The notes under the pieces are model-generated. The model was given only the letters and a program-made list of their open reading frames with translations, was not told the DNA's origin and searched no databases. Of a DNA stretch of 64,000 nt, positions 10,154-20,139 are shown in pieces (the first letter of the stretch is position 1; each line of letters starts with the position of its first letter). The stretch is from Gordonia sp. ABSL11-1 (GTDB lineage: Bacteria > Actinomycetota > Actinomycetes > Mycobacteriales > Mycobacteriaceae), in the NCBI RefSeq assembly GCF_030315685.1, contig NZ_JASXSI010000008.1, positions 1 to 64,000 on the forward strand. The letters are read 5' to 3'. Made by a program: the position numbers and the translations under genes.

Positions 10154-11308
10154 TTGACCTCTTCGCATCCCCCTGCCGAACCGACGGGCGGAGCAGGCCG
10201 AGAAGGTTCGGTCACGCTGTCCCAGGATGACGTCAAGCTGCTGGAACGGGCGATCTACGAGGTCAAACGAGTCATCGTCGGCCAGGATCAGCTCGTCGAG
10301 CGCATCTTGGTCGGACTCCTGGCCAGAGGGCACATCCTGCTCGAAGGCGTGCCCGGTGTGGCCAAGACACTCGCGGTCGAGACGTTCGCCACCGTCGTCG
10401 GCGGGTCGTTCTCCCGCGTGCAGTTCACCCCCGACCTGGTCCCGACAGACCTCATCGGTACCCGCATCTATCGGCAGGGCCGCGAGGAGTTCGACACCGA
10501 ACTCGGACCGGTCGTGGCGAACTTCCTCCTCGCCGACGAGATCAACCGTGCGCCGGCGAAGGTGCAGTCGGCGTTGCTGGAGGTGATGGCCGAGCGGCAC
10601 GTGTCGATCGGCGGCACCACCTACCCGATGCCGGATCCGTTCCTGGTCATGGCGACCCAGAACCCCATCGAGAACGAGGGCGTCTACCCGCTGCCGGAGG
10701 CGCAACGGGACCGCTTCCTCTTCAAGGTCCTCGTCGACTACCCGACGGTGGAGGAGGAGCGCGAGATCGTCTATCGCATGGGCAATGTGCCGCCCGCGGC
10801 GTCGCAGGTCCTCGATCCCGACACGATGATCCGTCTCCAGCGCACCGCGGCCAACGTGTTCGTCCACCACGCACTCGTCGACTACGTCGTCCGCGTCATC
10901 AACGCGACCCGCCGGCCCGCCGAATTGGGGCTCACCGACGTCGCCGCGTGGCTGTCGTACGGCGCATCCCCGCGTGCCACCCTCGGCATCGTCGCGGCCG
11001 CCCGCGCCCTCGCGCTGGTCCGTGGCCGCGACTACGTCGTCCCCCAGGACGTGGTCGAGATCGTTCCCGACGTCCTGCGCCATCGCCTGGTCCTGAGCTA
11101 CGACGCCCTGGCCGACGAGGTCGATGCCGATCAGGTCATCGGCCGCGTCCTGCAGACGGTCGGGCTGCCGCAGGTCGGCGCCCAGCCGGTCGCGGCCGGT
11201 GCCCACCCTGGCCCGCAGGCCCCGAATCAGGCTGTGGCACAGCAGTATCCGGGACAGACCAACGGCTCGACGGTGAACCAGACCGCGCCACGGTATGCCG
11301 GCCAATAG
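10154..11308 (+). CDS. moxR1: MoxR-family AAA+ ATPase
   Basis: A 384-aa AAA+ chaperone-like ATPase. Walker A is GVPGVAKT (about residues 64-71), Walker B LLADEINRAPAKVQSALLEVMAE, and sensor 1 ATQNP. It occupies the Rv1479 position and forms a tight set with the DUF58 and VWA genes downstream; such triads are thought to fold or insert metal or cofactor into partner proteins, here probably in the envelope. The start is TTG 10154, preceded by AGGAG at 7-nt spacing, giving a length close to mycobacterial MoxR1 (377 aa). The C-terminal tail is rich in Pro/Gln/Ala. It overlaps the next gene by 14 nt. Confidence 0.92.
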   Translation: MTSSHPPAEPTGGAGREGSVTLSQDDVKLLERAIYEVKRVIVGQDQLVERILVGLLARGHILLEGVPGVAKTLAVETFATVVGGSFSRVQFTPDLVPTDLIGTRIYRQGREEFDTELGPVVANFLLADEINRAPAKVQSALLEVMAERHVSIGGTTYPMPDPFLVMATQNPIENEGVYPLPEAQRDRFLFKVLVDYPTVEEEREIVYRMGNVPPAASQVLDPDTMIRLQRTAANVFVHHALVDYVVRVINATRRPAELGLTDVAAWLSYGASPRATLGIVAAARALALVRGRDYVVPQDVVEIVPDVLRHRLVLSYDALADEVDADQVIGRVLQTVGLPQVGAQPVAAGAHPGPQAPNQAVAQQYPGQTNGSTVNQTAPRYAGQ

Positions 11309-12233
11309 CGATCTGCCGTCGCTTGGGGCCGGCCTCCTGTCCGAGCCGCAGCTGACCGCTGCGCTCCGGACGCTGGAACTGACCGTGCGACGCAAACTCG
11401 ACGGCGTCCTGCAGGGCGAGCATCTGGGGCTGATCCCGGGACCCGGATCCGAACCGGGGGAGGCCCGCGCCTATCAGCCCGGCGACGACATCCGGCGGAT
11501 GGAATGGTCGGTGACCGCACGGACCACGCAGCCGCATGTCCGACAGATGATCGCCGACCGTGAGCTCGAGACGTCGCTGGTGGTCGACGTCTCGGCGAGC
11601 CTGGACTTCGGCACCGTCAACTGCACGAAACGCGACCTCGCGGTCGCCGCCGCGGCAGCGCTCGTGCACCTCACATCGGGCGGTGGCAACCGGCACGGCG
11701 CGATCGTCGTGACCGGCGACCGACTCGTGCGCGTACCCGCTCGCAGCGGGCGTGCGCACGCGCAGAACCTGCTCAAGGCGATCGCGACGACCACACGTGC
11801 CTCGAGCGGGGTACGCGGCGACCTGCACGCCGGGATCGAGGCCCTGCGCAGGCCGCAGCGCCGCCGTGGACTGGCCGTGGTCATCAGTGACTTCCTCGGA
11901 CCGATCGACTGGGAACGGTCGTTGCGCGCCATCGGCGCACACCATGAGTTGCTTGCCGTCGAGGTACTCGATCCGCGTGACCTCGAGCTCCCGGATATCG
12001 GGGAGATCACGCTGGCGGACGCCGAGTCCGGCGAGGTGCGCGACATCACGGTCACCCCGGCGGTACGCCGGGACTTCGCCGCGGCGGCACGCGCCCATCA
12101 GCAGAAGGTGCACCGCACCATCCGCAGCTGCGGTGGACCGGTCCTGAGTCTGTCCACCGACCGGGACTGGATCACCGACACGGTCAAGTTCGTCGCGCAG
12201 CGCCGGCGTGGACTGGCCGCCGGGGTCGGGTGA
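11295..12233 (+). CDS. DUF58 protein (Rv1480-like)
   Basis: A 312-aa protein of the DUF58 family, which has a VWA-like fold and nearly always follows a MoxR ATPase. The hallmark GSEPGEARAYQPGDDIRRMEWSVTAR lies near residues 50-75 and the metal-site-like DVSASLDFG near 97-105. It is predicted to be soluble, since no clear membrane helix is visible, and presumably acts as partner or adaptor of MoxR. Translation is coupled to moxR by a 14-nt overlap, and the VWA gene begins 6 nt downstream. Confidence 0.9.
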   Translation: MPANSDLPSLGAGLLSEPQLTAALRTLELTVRRKLDGVLQGEHLGLIPGPGSEPGEARAYQPGDDIRRMEWSVTARTTQPHVRQMIADRELETSLVVDVSASLDFGTVNCTKRDLAVAAAAALVHLTSGGGNRHGAIVVTGDRLVRVPARSGRAHAQNLLKAIATTTRASSGVRGDLHAGIEALRRPQRRRGLAVVISDFLGPIDWERSLRAIGAHHELLAVEVLDPRDLELPDIGEITLADAESGEVRDITVTPAVRRDFAAAARAHQQKVHRTIRSCGGPVLSLSTDRDWITDTVKFVAQRRRGLAAGVG

Positions 12234-12239
12234 CGCGGG

Positions 12240-13214
12240 GTGTCCTTCCTGGCGAGTCCGTGGTGGCTCCTGTTGCTCCTGGTCGTGGCCGGTCTCGGTG
12301 CGGCCTATGTCTATGTCCAGCGGATGCGTCGCAAGCGCGCACTGAGGTTCGCGAACCTCGACCTGTTGAACAATGTCGCACCGCCACAACGCAATCGGTG
12401 GCGGCACGTCCCGATCGCGCTGCTGATCGTCGCACTGATGCTGCTCGTGGTGGCCGTCGCCGCACCACAGGCCGATCGTCGGGTGCCGCGGAACAAGGCG
12501 ACGGTGATCCTCGTGATGGATGTGTCGCGGTCGATGAACGCGACCGATGTGTCGCCGTCCCGGATCAAGGCCGCCCAGGATGCGGCCCGTAAGTTCGCCG
12601 ACGAGCTGACCGACGGCATCAACCTCGGCCTCATCTCGTACGCGGGAACGGCATCGACGCTCGTCTCGCCGACGCCCGACCACAACGCCACCAAGGAGGC
12701 GGTCGACAAGCTGCGGCTCGACGACAAGACGGCCACCGGCGAGGGCATCTTCGCGGCTCTGCAGCAGATCAAGACGCTGAACGCCGTCCTCGGCGGTGAC
12801 GAGGCGGCACCACCCGCCCGCGTCGTCCTGTTGTCCGACGGCAAGGAGACGGTGCCCGACGATCCCGACGATCCGCGCGGCGCGTTCACCGCTGCCCGCA
12901 AGGCCAAGGAGGAGAAGATCCCGATCTCCACCATCTCCTTCGGCACGATGAGCGGCACCGTCGATCTCGAGGGCGATCAGGTCCCGGTGCCGGTCGACGA
13001 CGAGTCGCTGCGCAAGATCGCCAATCTCAGTGGCGGCCAGTTCTTCACCGCGGCGAGTCTCGCCGAGCTGAACAAGGTCTATGAGACCCTGCAGCAGCAG
13101 ATCGGCTACGAGAAACGCCGAGGGGACAATTCGCGCCCGTGGTTGATCGCCGGTACCTTGTTGGCGCTGCTCTCGGCGTTCGCCGCGCTGGCCATCAACC
13201 GGCGACTGCCCTGA
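12240..13214 (+). CDS. VWA-domain membrane protein (Rv1481-like)
   Basis: A 324-aa membrane-anchored von Willebrand A protein. Two N-terminal transmembrane helices (about 6-24 and 60-78) are followed by the VWA domain with an intact MIDAS motif DVSRSMNATD (near residue 97) and a further helix near the C-terminus (WLIAGTLLALLSAFAALAI). It is the BatA-like third member of the MoxR-DUF58-VWA set. The start is GTG 12240 with only a weak ribosome site, so coupling to the preceding gene is likely. Its cargo is unknown; envelope assembly is inferred from the neighbourhood. Confidence 0.88.
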   Translation: MSFLASPWWLLLLLVVAGLGAAYVYVQRMRRKRALRFANLDLLNNVAPPQRNRWRHVPIALLIVALMLLVVAVAAPQADRRVPRNKATVILVMDVSRSMNATDVSPSRIKAAQDAARKFADELTDGINLGLISYAGTASTLVSPTPDHNATKEAVDKLRLDDKTATGEGIFAALQQIKTLNAVLGGDEAAPPARVVLLSDGKETVPDDPDDPRGAFTAARKAKEEKIPISTISFGTMSGTVDLEGDQVPVPVDDESLRKIANLSGGQFFTAASLAELNKVYETLQQQIGYEKRRGDNSRPWLIAGTLLALLSAFAALAINRRLP

Positions 13215-13226
13215 GTGGCGCGGTGA

Positions 13227-14045
<819 letters not shown>

Positions 14046-14100
14046 CGACGGTCGCCGTCCGCCACGACATCACACCTTTCAAGCATCCAGGAGCACACCC

Positions 14101-14940
14101 ATGGCAGGAATTCTCGACGGCAAGACTGTTCTGATCACCGGCATCATCACCGATGCCTCGATCGCGTTCCACGCGGCCGCCATGGCGCAGGAGCAGGGCG
14201 CGAACGTGATCATCACCGGTATCCCGGAACGGCTTCGGCTGATCGATCGCATCGCCAGGCGCCTGCCCCAGGAGGTGCCCCCCGCGATCGGGCTCGACGT
14301 CACCGACCCGGAGGGACTGTCCACTCTCGCCGACCGGGTCCGTGAGCACGCGCCCGAGGGCGTCGACGGAGTGCTGCACTCCATCGCGTTCGCCCCGAAG
14401 ACGCTGCTGGGACCGGACATGGTGCCCTTCCTCGAGGGCCCGGGTCCCGACGCCGCGAAGGCGTTCGAGGTGTCGGCATGGAGTTACGCCTCACTCGCAC
14501 AGGCGATGCTGCCGGTGATGAACGAGGGCGGCTCGATCGTCGGAATGGACTTCGACCCACGGCGTGCGATGCCGTATTACAACTGGATGAGCGTCGCCAA
14601 GGCCGCCTTGGAGTCGGTGAACCGCTATGTCGCACGTGAAGTCGGCACCGCCAAGAAGATCCGCTCGAACCTGGTCGCGGCCGGACCGATCAAGACGCTG
14701 GCGGCGAAGGCGATCGCGGGCACAGCCACCGACGACGCCAAGCAGCTGAACATGCTCAACACCTACTGGGACGGCGCGTCGCCGATCGGCTGGGACATCG
14801 ACGACCCGACCGTGGTCGCCAAGTCGATCTGTGCACTGCTGTCGGACTGGTTGCCGGGCACCACCGGGTCGATCGTCTACGTCGACGGCGGTGCCAGCCA
14901 CAACCTGTGGTTCCCAGAGGGTTTCGCCGACCAGGTGTGA
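14101..14940 (+). CDS. inhA: Enoyl-ACP reductase InhA
   Basis: A 279-aa NADH-dependent enoyl-ACP reductase of the FAS-II elongation system. Family motifs are intact: GIITDASIAFHAA (nucleotide binding), S94 (HSIAF), and the catalytic pair Y160/K167 (YNWMSVAK), equivalent to Y158 and K165 of M. tuberculosis InhA, where isoniazid-NAD binds. Relative to that protein position 20 is Ala for Ser and position 96 is Ala for Gly. The C-terminus is about ten residues longer (SHNLWFPEGFADQV). AGGAG precedes ATG 14101. The ferrochelatase start overlaps its stop codon, so the three genes fabG1-inhA-hemH are coupled. Confidence 0.95.
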   Translation: MAGILDGKTVLITGIITDASIAFHAAAMAQEQGANVIITGIPERLRLIDRIARRLPQEVPPAIGLDVTDPEGLSTLADRVREHAPEGVDGVLHSIAFAPKTLLGPDMVPFLEGPGPDAAKAFEVSAWSYASLAQAMLPVMNEGGSIVGMDFDPRRAMPYYNWMSVAKAALESVNRYVAREVGTAKKIRSNLVAAGPIKTLAAKAIAGTATDDAKQLNMLNTYWDGASPIGWDIDDPTVVAKSICALLSDWLPGTTGSIVYVDGGASHNLWFPEGFADQV

Positions 14941-16043
14941 GCAAGGTGACGAACACCGGCGCCCCTGCTCCGTTCGATGCCGTCCTCTTCCTGTCCTTCG
15001 GCGGACCGGACGGCCCCGACGAGGTGATGCCGTTCCTGGAGAACGTCACTCGTGGTCGCGGTGTGCCCCGTGATCGTCTCGAGGCGGTCGCCGAGCACTA
15101 TCTGCACTTCGGCGGTGTCTCGCCGATCAATCGCCTGAACCTCGACATGATCGACAGTCTGCGCACTGCCCTGCGCACCCGCGGCCACGATCTGCCGGTG
15201 TATTTCGGCAACCGCAACTGGCAGCCCATGATCGAGGACGCGCTGGCCAGGATGTACCGCGACGGGCATCGTCGGATCCTCGTGTTCCCGACGTCGGCAT
15301 GGGGCGGGTACTCGGGCTGTCGCCAGTACCACGAGGACATCTCGCGGGCCGTGTCCGCGCTGGGGCGCCTCGAACCGGCCAGCGTCGACGACCCGGTGCT
15401 GCTGCGTAAGCTGCCCCAGTACTGGGACGCCGCGGCGATGATCGAGGCGGGCGCGGATGCCGTGGCGAGGGCGCGCGCAGCACTGCCGCCCGGTCAGGTC
15501 GAGCCCCGCCTGGTCTTCACCGCCCATTCCGTCCCGACCGCCGCCGACCGTGCCTCCGGGCCCGCCGCCGGGGGCGGTGGTCTCTACTCCGCGCAGGTCC
15601 ACGCCGCCGCCACGTCGGTGGCGCGACGTGCCGGCTACACCGAGTTCGACCAGGTGTGGCAGTCGCGATCGGGGCCGCCGCAGGTCCCGTGGCTCGAACC
15701 AGACATCTGTGATCATCTGGAAGCGCTTGCAGCGCAGGGGATTACGCAGGTAATCGTCTACCCGGTCGGGTTCATCTCGGACCACCTGGAGGTGATCTGG
15801 GATCTTGACAACGAGGCCGCGGAACTGGCCGGGAAGCTCGGGATCGACTATGTCCGGGCCGACACCGTCGGAACGGACTCCCGGTTCGTCGAACTGATCG
15901 TCGACCTCATCGAGACCTACGCCGACGGAGATGGTGATCGCACGGCGATGGGATGCGGGGACAACGGTGCGATATGCCGGCCGGAGTGCTGTGTACCGAC
16001 CGCTCGTCCGCGGCGTACACCTGTGGCTCCGGCGGCGCACTGA
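14937..16043 (+). CDS. hemH: Ferrochelatase with [2Fe-2S] cluster (CpfC/HemH)
   Basis: A 368-aa ferrochelatase that inserts Fe(II) into coproporphyrin III (the usual actinobacterial route) or protoporphyrin IX. Start GTG 14937 overlaps the inhA stop by 4 nt and gives VSKVTNTGAPAPFDAVLFLSFGGPDGPDEVMPFL. The catalytic-His region is FTAHSVPTAAD and the family motif PVGFISDHLEVIWDLDNEA is present. Cysteines expected for the actinobacterial iron-sulfur cluster are visible: one in GYSGCRQYHED and three or more in the C-terminal GCGDNGAICRPECCVPT. The last segment (TARPRRTPVAPAAH) is a low-complexity tail. Confidence 0.94.
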   Translation: MSKVTNTGAPAPFDAVLFLSFGGPDGPDEVMPFLENVTRGRGVPRDRLEAVAEHYLHFGGVSPINRLNLDMIDSLRTALRTRGHDLPVYFGNRNWQPMIEDALARMYRDGHRRILVFPTSAWGGYSGCRQYHEDISRAVSALGRLEPASVDDPVLLRKLPQYWDAAAMIEAGADAVARARAALPPGQVEPRLVFTAHSVPTAADRASGPAAGGGGLYSAQVHAAATSVARRAGYTEFDQVWQSRSGPPQVPWLEPDICDHLEALAAQGITQVIVYPVGFISDHLEVIWDLDNEAAELAGKLGIDYVRADTVGTDSRFVELIVDLIETYADGDGDRTAMGCGDNGAICRPECCVPTARPRRTPVAPAAH

Positions 16044-16075
16044 GGCTGTGACCCCGGTCGGCGTGGACGGTCGGG

Positions 16076-16909
16076 TCAGCGGTCGACGGCGTCGGCCGGA
16101 AGATGTTCGCGGATGACCTGATTGACCGCGACCGCGCGCGCGGACCGGGCGAGGCCGGCCAGTCTGCGGAGTTCGCCGTCCCCGGCGTCGAGATGTCGTG
16201 CGGTGGTACCGAACGTCGGCGCCTGCGACCCGGCCAGGGTCACGATCGCCTCGACCTGCGCCGCGGAGTCGATGACCCGGCTGGCGCGGTGATCGTCGTG
16301 CGGCGGCAGGATCACCTGATGTCGGAGGGTCAGTCGGGCGAGCGCGGTCCGGAGGTCGTGGCCGGACAGTCGGGTGCCGCCCGACCCGAGCCCACCGATG
16401 ATCATCGCGGTGTCGCGGATCGCCTCGCGCAGGTCGAACTCCATCTGCGCCAGCGATTCCGGCTGACGCGGCGGGACAGCGTGTGTGTAACGGCGCAGCG
16501 TCCACCGGCACGTGGCATCGGCGAGCGCGGGTATCAGTCCCACGGTGGTGACTCCGACGCCGTCGGTCCCCGCTGAGGCGTGATCGAGCAGCAGGACCTC
16601 GCCGGCCCCGAGAGCGTCGGTGGTGACGGGATCGGGTGGCAGGCCCTGCGGATCACCTGCGGTGGGCAGACGCACCTCGATCGTCCGGGCGCGACGCAGC
16701 AGCGCCAGCAATGCCAGTCGGGCATCCGCTGGGTGTCCGTCGAGCAGTTCGTCGGCGTCGACGAGTTCGTGACGGTCGCCGAACTCGGTCAGCGTGTCGG
16801 TCACGTCGTCGGGTGCACACCGACCGCCCAGCCAGGCGGCCGCCCACGAACCCAGGGCGCAGCCCGGCCACGCCGGTGGCCCGGACACGATGAAGTCTGT
16901 GCTGGTCAT
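16076..16909 (-). CDS. Conserved hypothetical protein (Rv1486c position)
   Basis: A 277-aa protein encoded opposite to its neighbours, at the place of Rv1486c between ferrochelatase and the NfeD gene. I recognise no catalytic motif. It has no signal peptide or clear membrane helix; the N-terminal part contains a Gly/Ala/Trp-rich stretch (WPGCALGSWAAAWLGG) and the C-terminal half is helical with a conserved-looking GGLGSGGTRLSGHDLRTALARL. It ends convergently with ferrochelatase (32-bp gap). The start is ATG 16909. Confidence 0.75.
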   Translation of the reverse strand: MTSTDFIVSGPPAWPGCALGSWAAAWLGGRCAPDDVTDTLTEFGDRHELVDADELLDGHPADARLALLALLRRARTIEVRLPTAGDPQGLPPDPVTTDALGAGEVLLLDHASAGTDGVGVTTVGLIPALADATCRWTLRRYTHAVPPRQPESLAQMEFDLREAIRDTAMIIGGLGSGGTRLSGHDLRTALARLTLRHQVILPPHDDHRASRVIDSAAQVEAIVTLAGSQAPTFGTTARHLDAGDGELRRLAGLARSARAVAVNQVIREHLPADAVDR

Positions 16910-16999
16910 AGGTTTTCCACGATAGGCCCTCGATGAGGTTGGGGGTAATCCGGCGTGGCTCGGTACGCTCGGTACCCCGACGACCTACGGTGACACATC

Positions 17000-17830
17000 G
17001 TGACCGATGACCGTTATGGACGTGACGTGCTGTCGAGCCCGCGGCCGGCGAGGCCGAAGGCGCCGGAGGTCGCCGCCGACCGCGATCTGGTGGTCGAGGA
17101 CGCGGCCACCGGATTCTGCGGTGCGATCGTCGGACTGGAGAAGAGCTACTCGGGGGACCTCGTCCGGCTCGAGGACCGGCGCGGCGCCACCCGGGTGTTC
17201 CTCATGCACCCGGCCGCCTTCCTCATCGACGGCAGGCCGGTCACCCTGGTCCGCCCACGCACGCGTGGCCCGCAGGCCCGGACCACGACAGCGTCGGGCT
17301 CCCGCGTGCTGCCGACGGCGCGTGCCCGGACTGCACGTGCCAGCAGGATCTTCGTGGAGGGTGTGCACGATGCGACCCTTCTGGAGCGGGTGTGGGGAGA
17401 TGATCTGCGGGCCGAAGGAGTGGTCGTGGAGAGCCTCGACGGGCTCGACAACCTCGCGGCGATCCTCGCCGACTTCGGGCCGGCGGCACACCGCCGCGCC
17501 GGTGTTCTCGTCGACCATCTCGTCGCCGGGTCGAAAGAGATGCGCCTGACCGGTGAGGTCGGCGACCACGTACTCGTCTGCGGTCATCCCTACATCGACG
17601 TGTGGGAGGCGGTGAAGCCGTCCTCGGTGGGTATCCGGGCGTGGCCGACGATCCCTCGCGGTACCGATTGGAAGACCGGCATCTGCCGTGAACTCCGCTG
17701 GGGCACACCGCAGGCCGGGTGGCGAAGAGTGCTCGCCGGGGTTCGTGACTATCGCGATCTCGAAGTCGACCTGCTGCGATCGGTCGAGGAGCTCATCGAC
17801 TTCGTCACCGCCGCGTCCGACGACCGGTAG
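17000..17830 (+). CDS. DUF3097 family protein
   Basis: A 276-aa protein of the actinobacterial DUF3097 family. Residues about 115-230 contain a TOPRIM-like pattern: RIFVEGVHDATLLERVWG with an acidic residue after a beta strand, then GVLVDHLVAGSKE and HVLVCGHPYIDVWEAV. This suggests a metal-dependent nucleic-acid-handling fold, but no activity is established and I infer none. The N-terminal part carries basic residues. GTG 17000 is the first start of the frame. It is followed by the NfeD gene after 48 bp. Confidence 0.82.
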   Translation: MTDDRYGRDVLSSPRPARPKAPEVAADRDLVVEDAATGFCGAIVGLEKSYSGDLVRLEDRRGATRVFLMHPAAFLIDGRPVTLVRPRTRGPQARTTTASGSRVLPTARARTARASRIFVEGVHDATLLERVWGDDLRAEGVVVESLDGLDNLAAILADFGPAAHRRAGVLVDHLVAGSKEMRLTGEVGDHVLVCGHPYIDVWEAVKPSSVGIRAWPTIPRGTDWKTGICRELRWGTPQAGWRRVLAGVRDYRDLEVDLLRSVEELIDFVTAASDDR

Positions 17831-17878
17831 GACATTCGCCGGATCTGTCCGGATCGTGTTCTCTGGCACACTGGAGTC

Positions 17879-18307
17879 ATGGCCGCCCTGCTGTGGCTCG
17901 CAGCCGCGATAGTCCTGGTGATCGCCGAGATGTTCGGCGGGGACCTGGTTCTGCTCATGCTCGGCGGCGGGGCACTGGCCGCGGCGGGTGTCGACTACGC
18001 CCTGGAACCGCCGCTGTGGGTCGACGCGGTCGTCTTCGCGGTCGTCTCGGTGCTGCTCCTGGTGGTCGTCCGTCCGGTGGCCCGACGGCACATGCTGACC
18101 CGGCCCACATTGCTCACCAACACCGAGGCTCTCGAGGGCAAGCGGGCGCTGGTGACCGAACAGGTCGACGAGCGAGACGGACGGGTGAAGATCGGCGGCG
18201 ACGTCTGGTCGGCGCGGACACTCGATCCGGGAGAGGTGATCGAGGCTGGCGCCGAGGTCACCGTGGTGCAGATCGACGGTGCGACCGCGGTCGTGTGGAG
18301 AGGATGA
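17879..18307 (+). CDS. NfeD-like membrane protein (Rv1487-like)
   Basis: A 142-aa short NfeD protein. Two or three membrane helices occupy residues 1-65 (LLWLAAAIVLVIAEMFGGDLVLLMLGGGALAAAGV and VDAVVFAVVSVLLLVVVRPVA), then a C-terminal OB-fold (GKRALVTEQVDERDGRVKIGGDVWSART...VTVVQIDGATAVV). NfeD proteins pair with SPFH/stomatin proteins in membrane-domain organisation, and here the SPFH gene follows with translational overlap. Confidence 0.9.
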   Translation: MAALLWLAAAIVLVIAEMFGGDLVLLMLGGGALAAAGVDYALEPPLWVDAVVFAVVSVLLLVVVRPVARRHMLTRPTLLTNTEALEGKRALVTEQVDERDGRVKIGGDVWSARTLDPGEVIEAGAEVTVVQIDGATAVVWRG

Positions 18308-18312
18308 CGGAC

Positions 18313-19488
18313 ATGGAGTATTTCGGGCTCGCCGTACTGGTGCTGCTGGTGCTGCTCGTGGTGGTGGTGCTGGTCAAATCGGTGGCACTGATACCGCAGG
18401 CGGAGGCGGCCGTCATCGAGCGACTCGGCCGTTACACACGGACGGTGTCGGGCCAGCTGACCCTGCTGCTTCCGTTCATCGACCGGATCCGGGCGCGGGT
18501 CGACATCCGTGAGCGTGTGGTGTCGTTCCCGCCGCAACCGGTCATCACCGAGGACAACCTGACTCTGTCGATCGACACCGTGGTCTATTTCCAGGTGACC
18601 AATCCGCAGTCGGCGGTGTACGAGATCGACGACTACATCGCCGGTGTCGAGCAGCTCACCATCACCACCTTGCGCAACGTCGTCGGCGGGATGACCCTCG
18701 AGGAGACCCTGACATCGCGCGATTCGATCAACGGTCAGCTGCGCGGTGTCCTCGACGAGGCAACCGGTCGGTGGGGCCTGCGGGTCGCCCGGGTGGAACT
18801 CAAGAGCATCATGCCGCCGCCCTCCATCCAGGAGTCCATGGAGAAGCAGATGAAGGCCGACCGCGAGAAGCGGGCGACGATCCTGGCGGCCGAAGGCCAG
18901 CGCGAATCGGCGATCAAGACCGCCGAGGGCAACAAGCAGAGCCAGATCCTCGCCGCGGAGGGAGCCAAGCAGGCGGCGATCCTCGGCGCAGAGGGGGAGC
19001 GGCAGTCACGGATCCTACGGGCACAAGGTGACCGTGCCGCTACGTATCTGAAGGCGCAGGGTGAGGCGAAGGCGGTCGAGAAGACGTTCGCCGCGATCAA
19101 GGCGAGCAAGCCGACCCCGGAGTTGCTGGCGTACCAATATCTGCAGCAGCTCCCGGAGATGGCCAAGGGTGAGGCCAGCAAGGTCTGGGTGGTGCCGTCC
19201 GACTTCGGTTCTGCTCTACAAGGTTTCGCGAAGTCCTTCGGGGTTCAGGGCGACGACGGGGTGTTCCGGTACGAGCCGACGAACGACGAACCCAGCGAGT
19301 TCGACGAGGCCGAGACCGAGGACTGGTTCTCGCTCGCCTCGGATCCCAAGGTCGCCCAGGCGGTCGCCGAGGCCGAAGCGGTCGCACGAACGCCCGTCGC
19401 TCCCGAGGTGACCGCCCGTGGCGCACGAGAACTCTCGTACCAGCAGCCGGCCGATGTCCCGGCGAGCTCGGACCCGCCCGCGGAATGA
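18313..19488 (+). CDS. SPFH/band-7 (stomatin-like) protein, Rv1488-like
   Basis: A 391-aa protein with one N-terminal membrane helix (YFGLAVLVLLVLLVVVVLVKS) and a full SPFH domain (PQAEAAVIERLGRYTRTVSG to LKSIMPPPSIQESMEKQ, about 25-180). A long coiled coil rich in AEG repeats (AEGQRESAIKTAEGNKQSQILAAEGAKQ region) mediates oligomerisation in this family. It probably forms a membrane microdomain scaffold with the NfeD protein just upstream. I choose ATG 18313 because GGAGAGG (18297-18303) is at ideal 9-nt spacing; ATG 18304 directly abuts that site and overlaps the NfeD stop. The acidic tail after residue 300 is variable. Confidence 0.9.
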   Translation: MEYFGLAVLVLLVLLVVVVLVKSVALIPQAEAAVIERLGRYTRTVSGQLTLLLPFIDRIRARVDIRERVVSFPPQPVITEDNLTLSIDTVVYFQVTNPQSAVYEIDDYIAGVEQLTITTLRNVVGGMTLEETLTSRDSINGQLRGVLDEATGRWGLRVARVELKSIMPPPSIQESMEKQMKADREKRATILAAEGQRESAIKTAEGNKQSQILAAEGAKQAAILGAEGERQSRILRAQGDRAATYLKAQGEAKAVEKTFAAIKASKPTPELLAYQYLQQLPEMAKGEASKVWVVPSDFGSALQGFAKSFGVQGDDGVFRYEPTNDEPSEFDEAETEDWFSLASDPKVAQAVAEAEAVARTPVAPEVTARGARELSYQQPADVPASSDPPAE

Positions 19489-19492
19489 GACC

Positions 19493-19521
19493 GTTCGGCG
19501 AGGATGTGGCGGTTGCCGAAC
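19493..19521. terminator. Possible bidirectional terminator
   Basis: GTTCGGC (19493-19499) and GCCGAAC (19515-19521) form a 7-bp stem in the 39-bp gap between the convergent SPFH gene and the membrane-protein gene. The stem is short and has no T-run. Confidence 0.3.
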
Positions 19522-19527
19522 ACGGGC

Positions 19528-20139
19528 TCAGTGCCCGACGAGGTAGCCGATCCCGGCCATCCCCGTGGCCCACAACACCGAGGCGAAGGTGCCCATGATG
19601 AACTGCTCGCTGGCGTGCGGTGCACGTAGTTCGGGATAACGGGCGAGGCTCTTCACCGCGAGGATGACCGCCAGGCCCTCTGGCCATCCGACCAAGAGGG
19701 TGGCCGCGACGGCCCCCCGTTCGAGGTAGCCGATCACCCGGCCGCCGCGGAGCGGTCCGGTGGTGTCGGCTTCGGCGGTGTGGGGTCCGGCGGTGTCCGG
19801 TTCGCCGATGCCGGTGTCCGGCGAGTCATCGGATTCGTGGACGGCCGGGACCCCGCCGACGCGCAGTACGAGCCGGACGACGAATCCGCCTCCGGCGATC
19901 GCAGCCGTCAGGGCGGCGCAGGTGGCGACGACCAGGCCCGTGCCGAGTGCCGGCCCGGCCGCGGCCGCGACGATCGCCGCCGCCGCCGCGAGCGCGGTGG
20001 TGACGGCCGTGGTCACGACGTCGACGAGCAGTGCGTGTCGAGGCAGTTCGTGGTGTCGCACGACGCGGGTGCGCAGAACGGCCGGAACCGCCGAGGACAC
20101 AGCGGTCGCGACCAGAAGGACGATGGCGACTGTGGTCAT
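19528..20139 (-). CDS. Membrane protein partner of SatD-like regulator
   Basis: A 203-aa protein with about four to five predicted helices: an N-terminal MTTVAIVLLVATAVSSAVPAV, two Ala/Val-rich helices at about 40-100, and a C-terminal pair (AVAATLLVGWPEGLAVILAVKSL and FIMGTFASVLWATGMAGIGYLVG). A variable Asp/Thr/Pro-rich loop sits near 105-135. It is coupled to the upstream gene by an ATGA overlap. I do not recognise a transporter signature. The pairing with a SatD-like HTH protein suggests that the two work together, perhaps with the second protein controlling both genes. Confidence 0.75.
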   Translation of the reverse strand: MTTVAIVLLVATAVSSAVPAVLRTRVVRHHELPRHALLVDVVTTAVTTALAAAAAIVAAAAGPALGTGLVVATCAALTAAIAGGGFVVRLVLRVGGVPAVHESDDSPDTGIGEPDTAGPHTAEADTTGPLRGGRVIGYLERGAVAATLLVGWPEGLAVILAVKSLARYPELRAPHASEQFIMGTFASVLWATGMAGIGYLVGH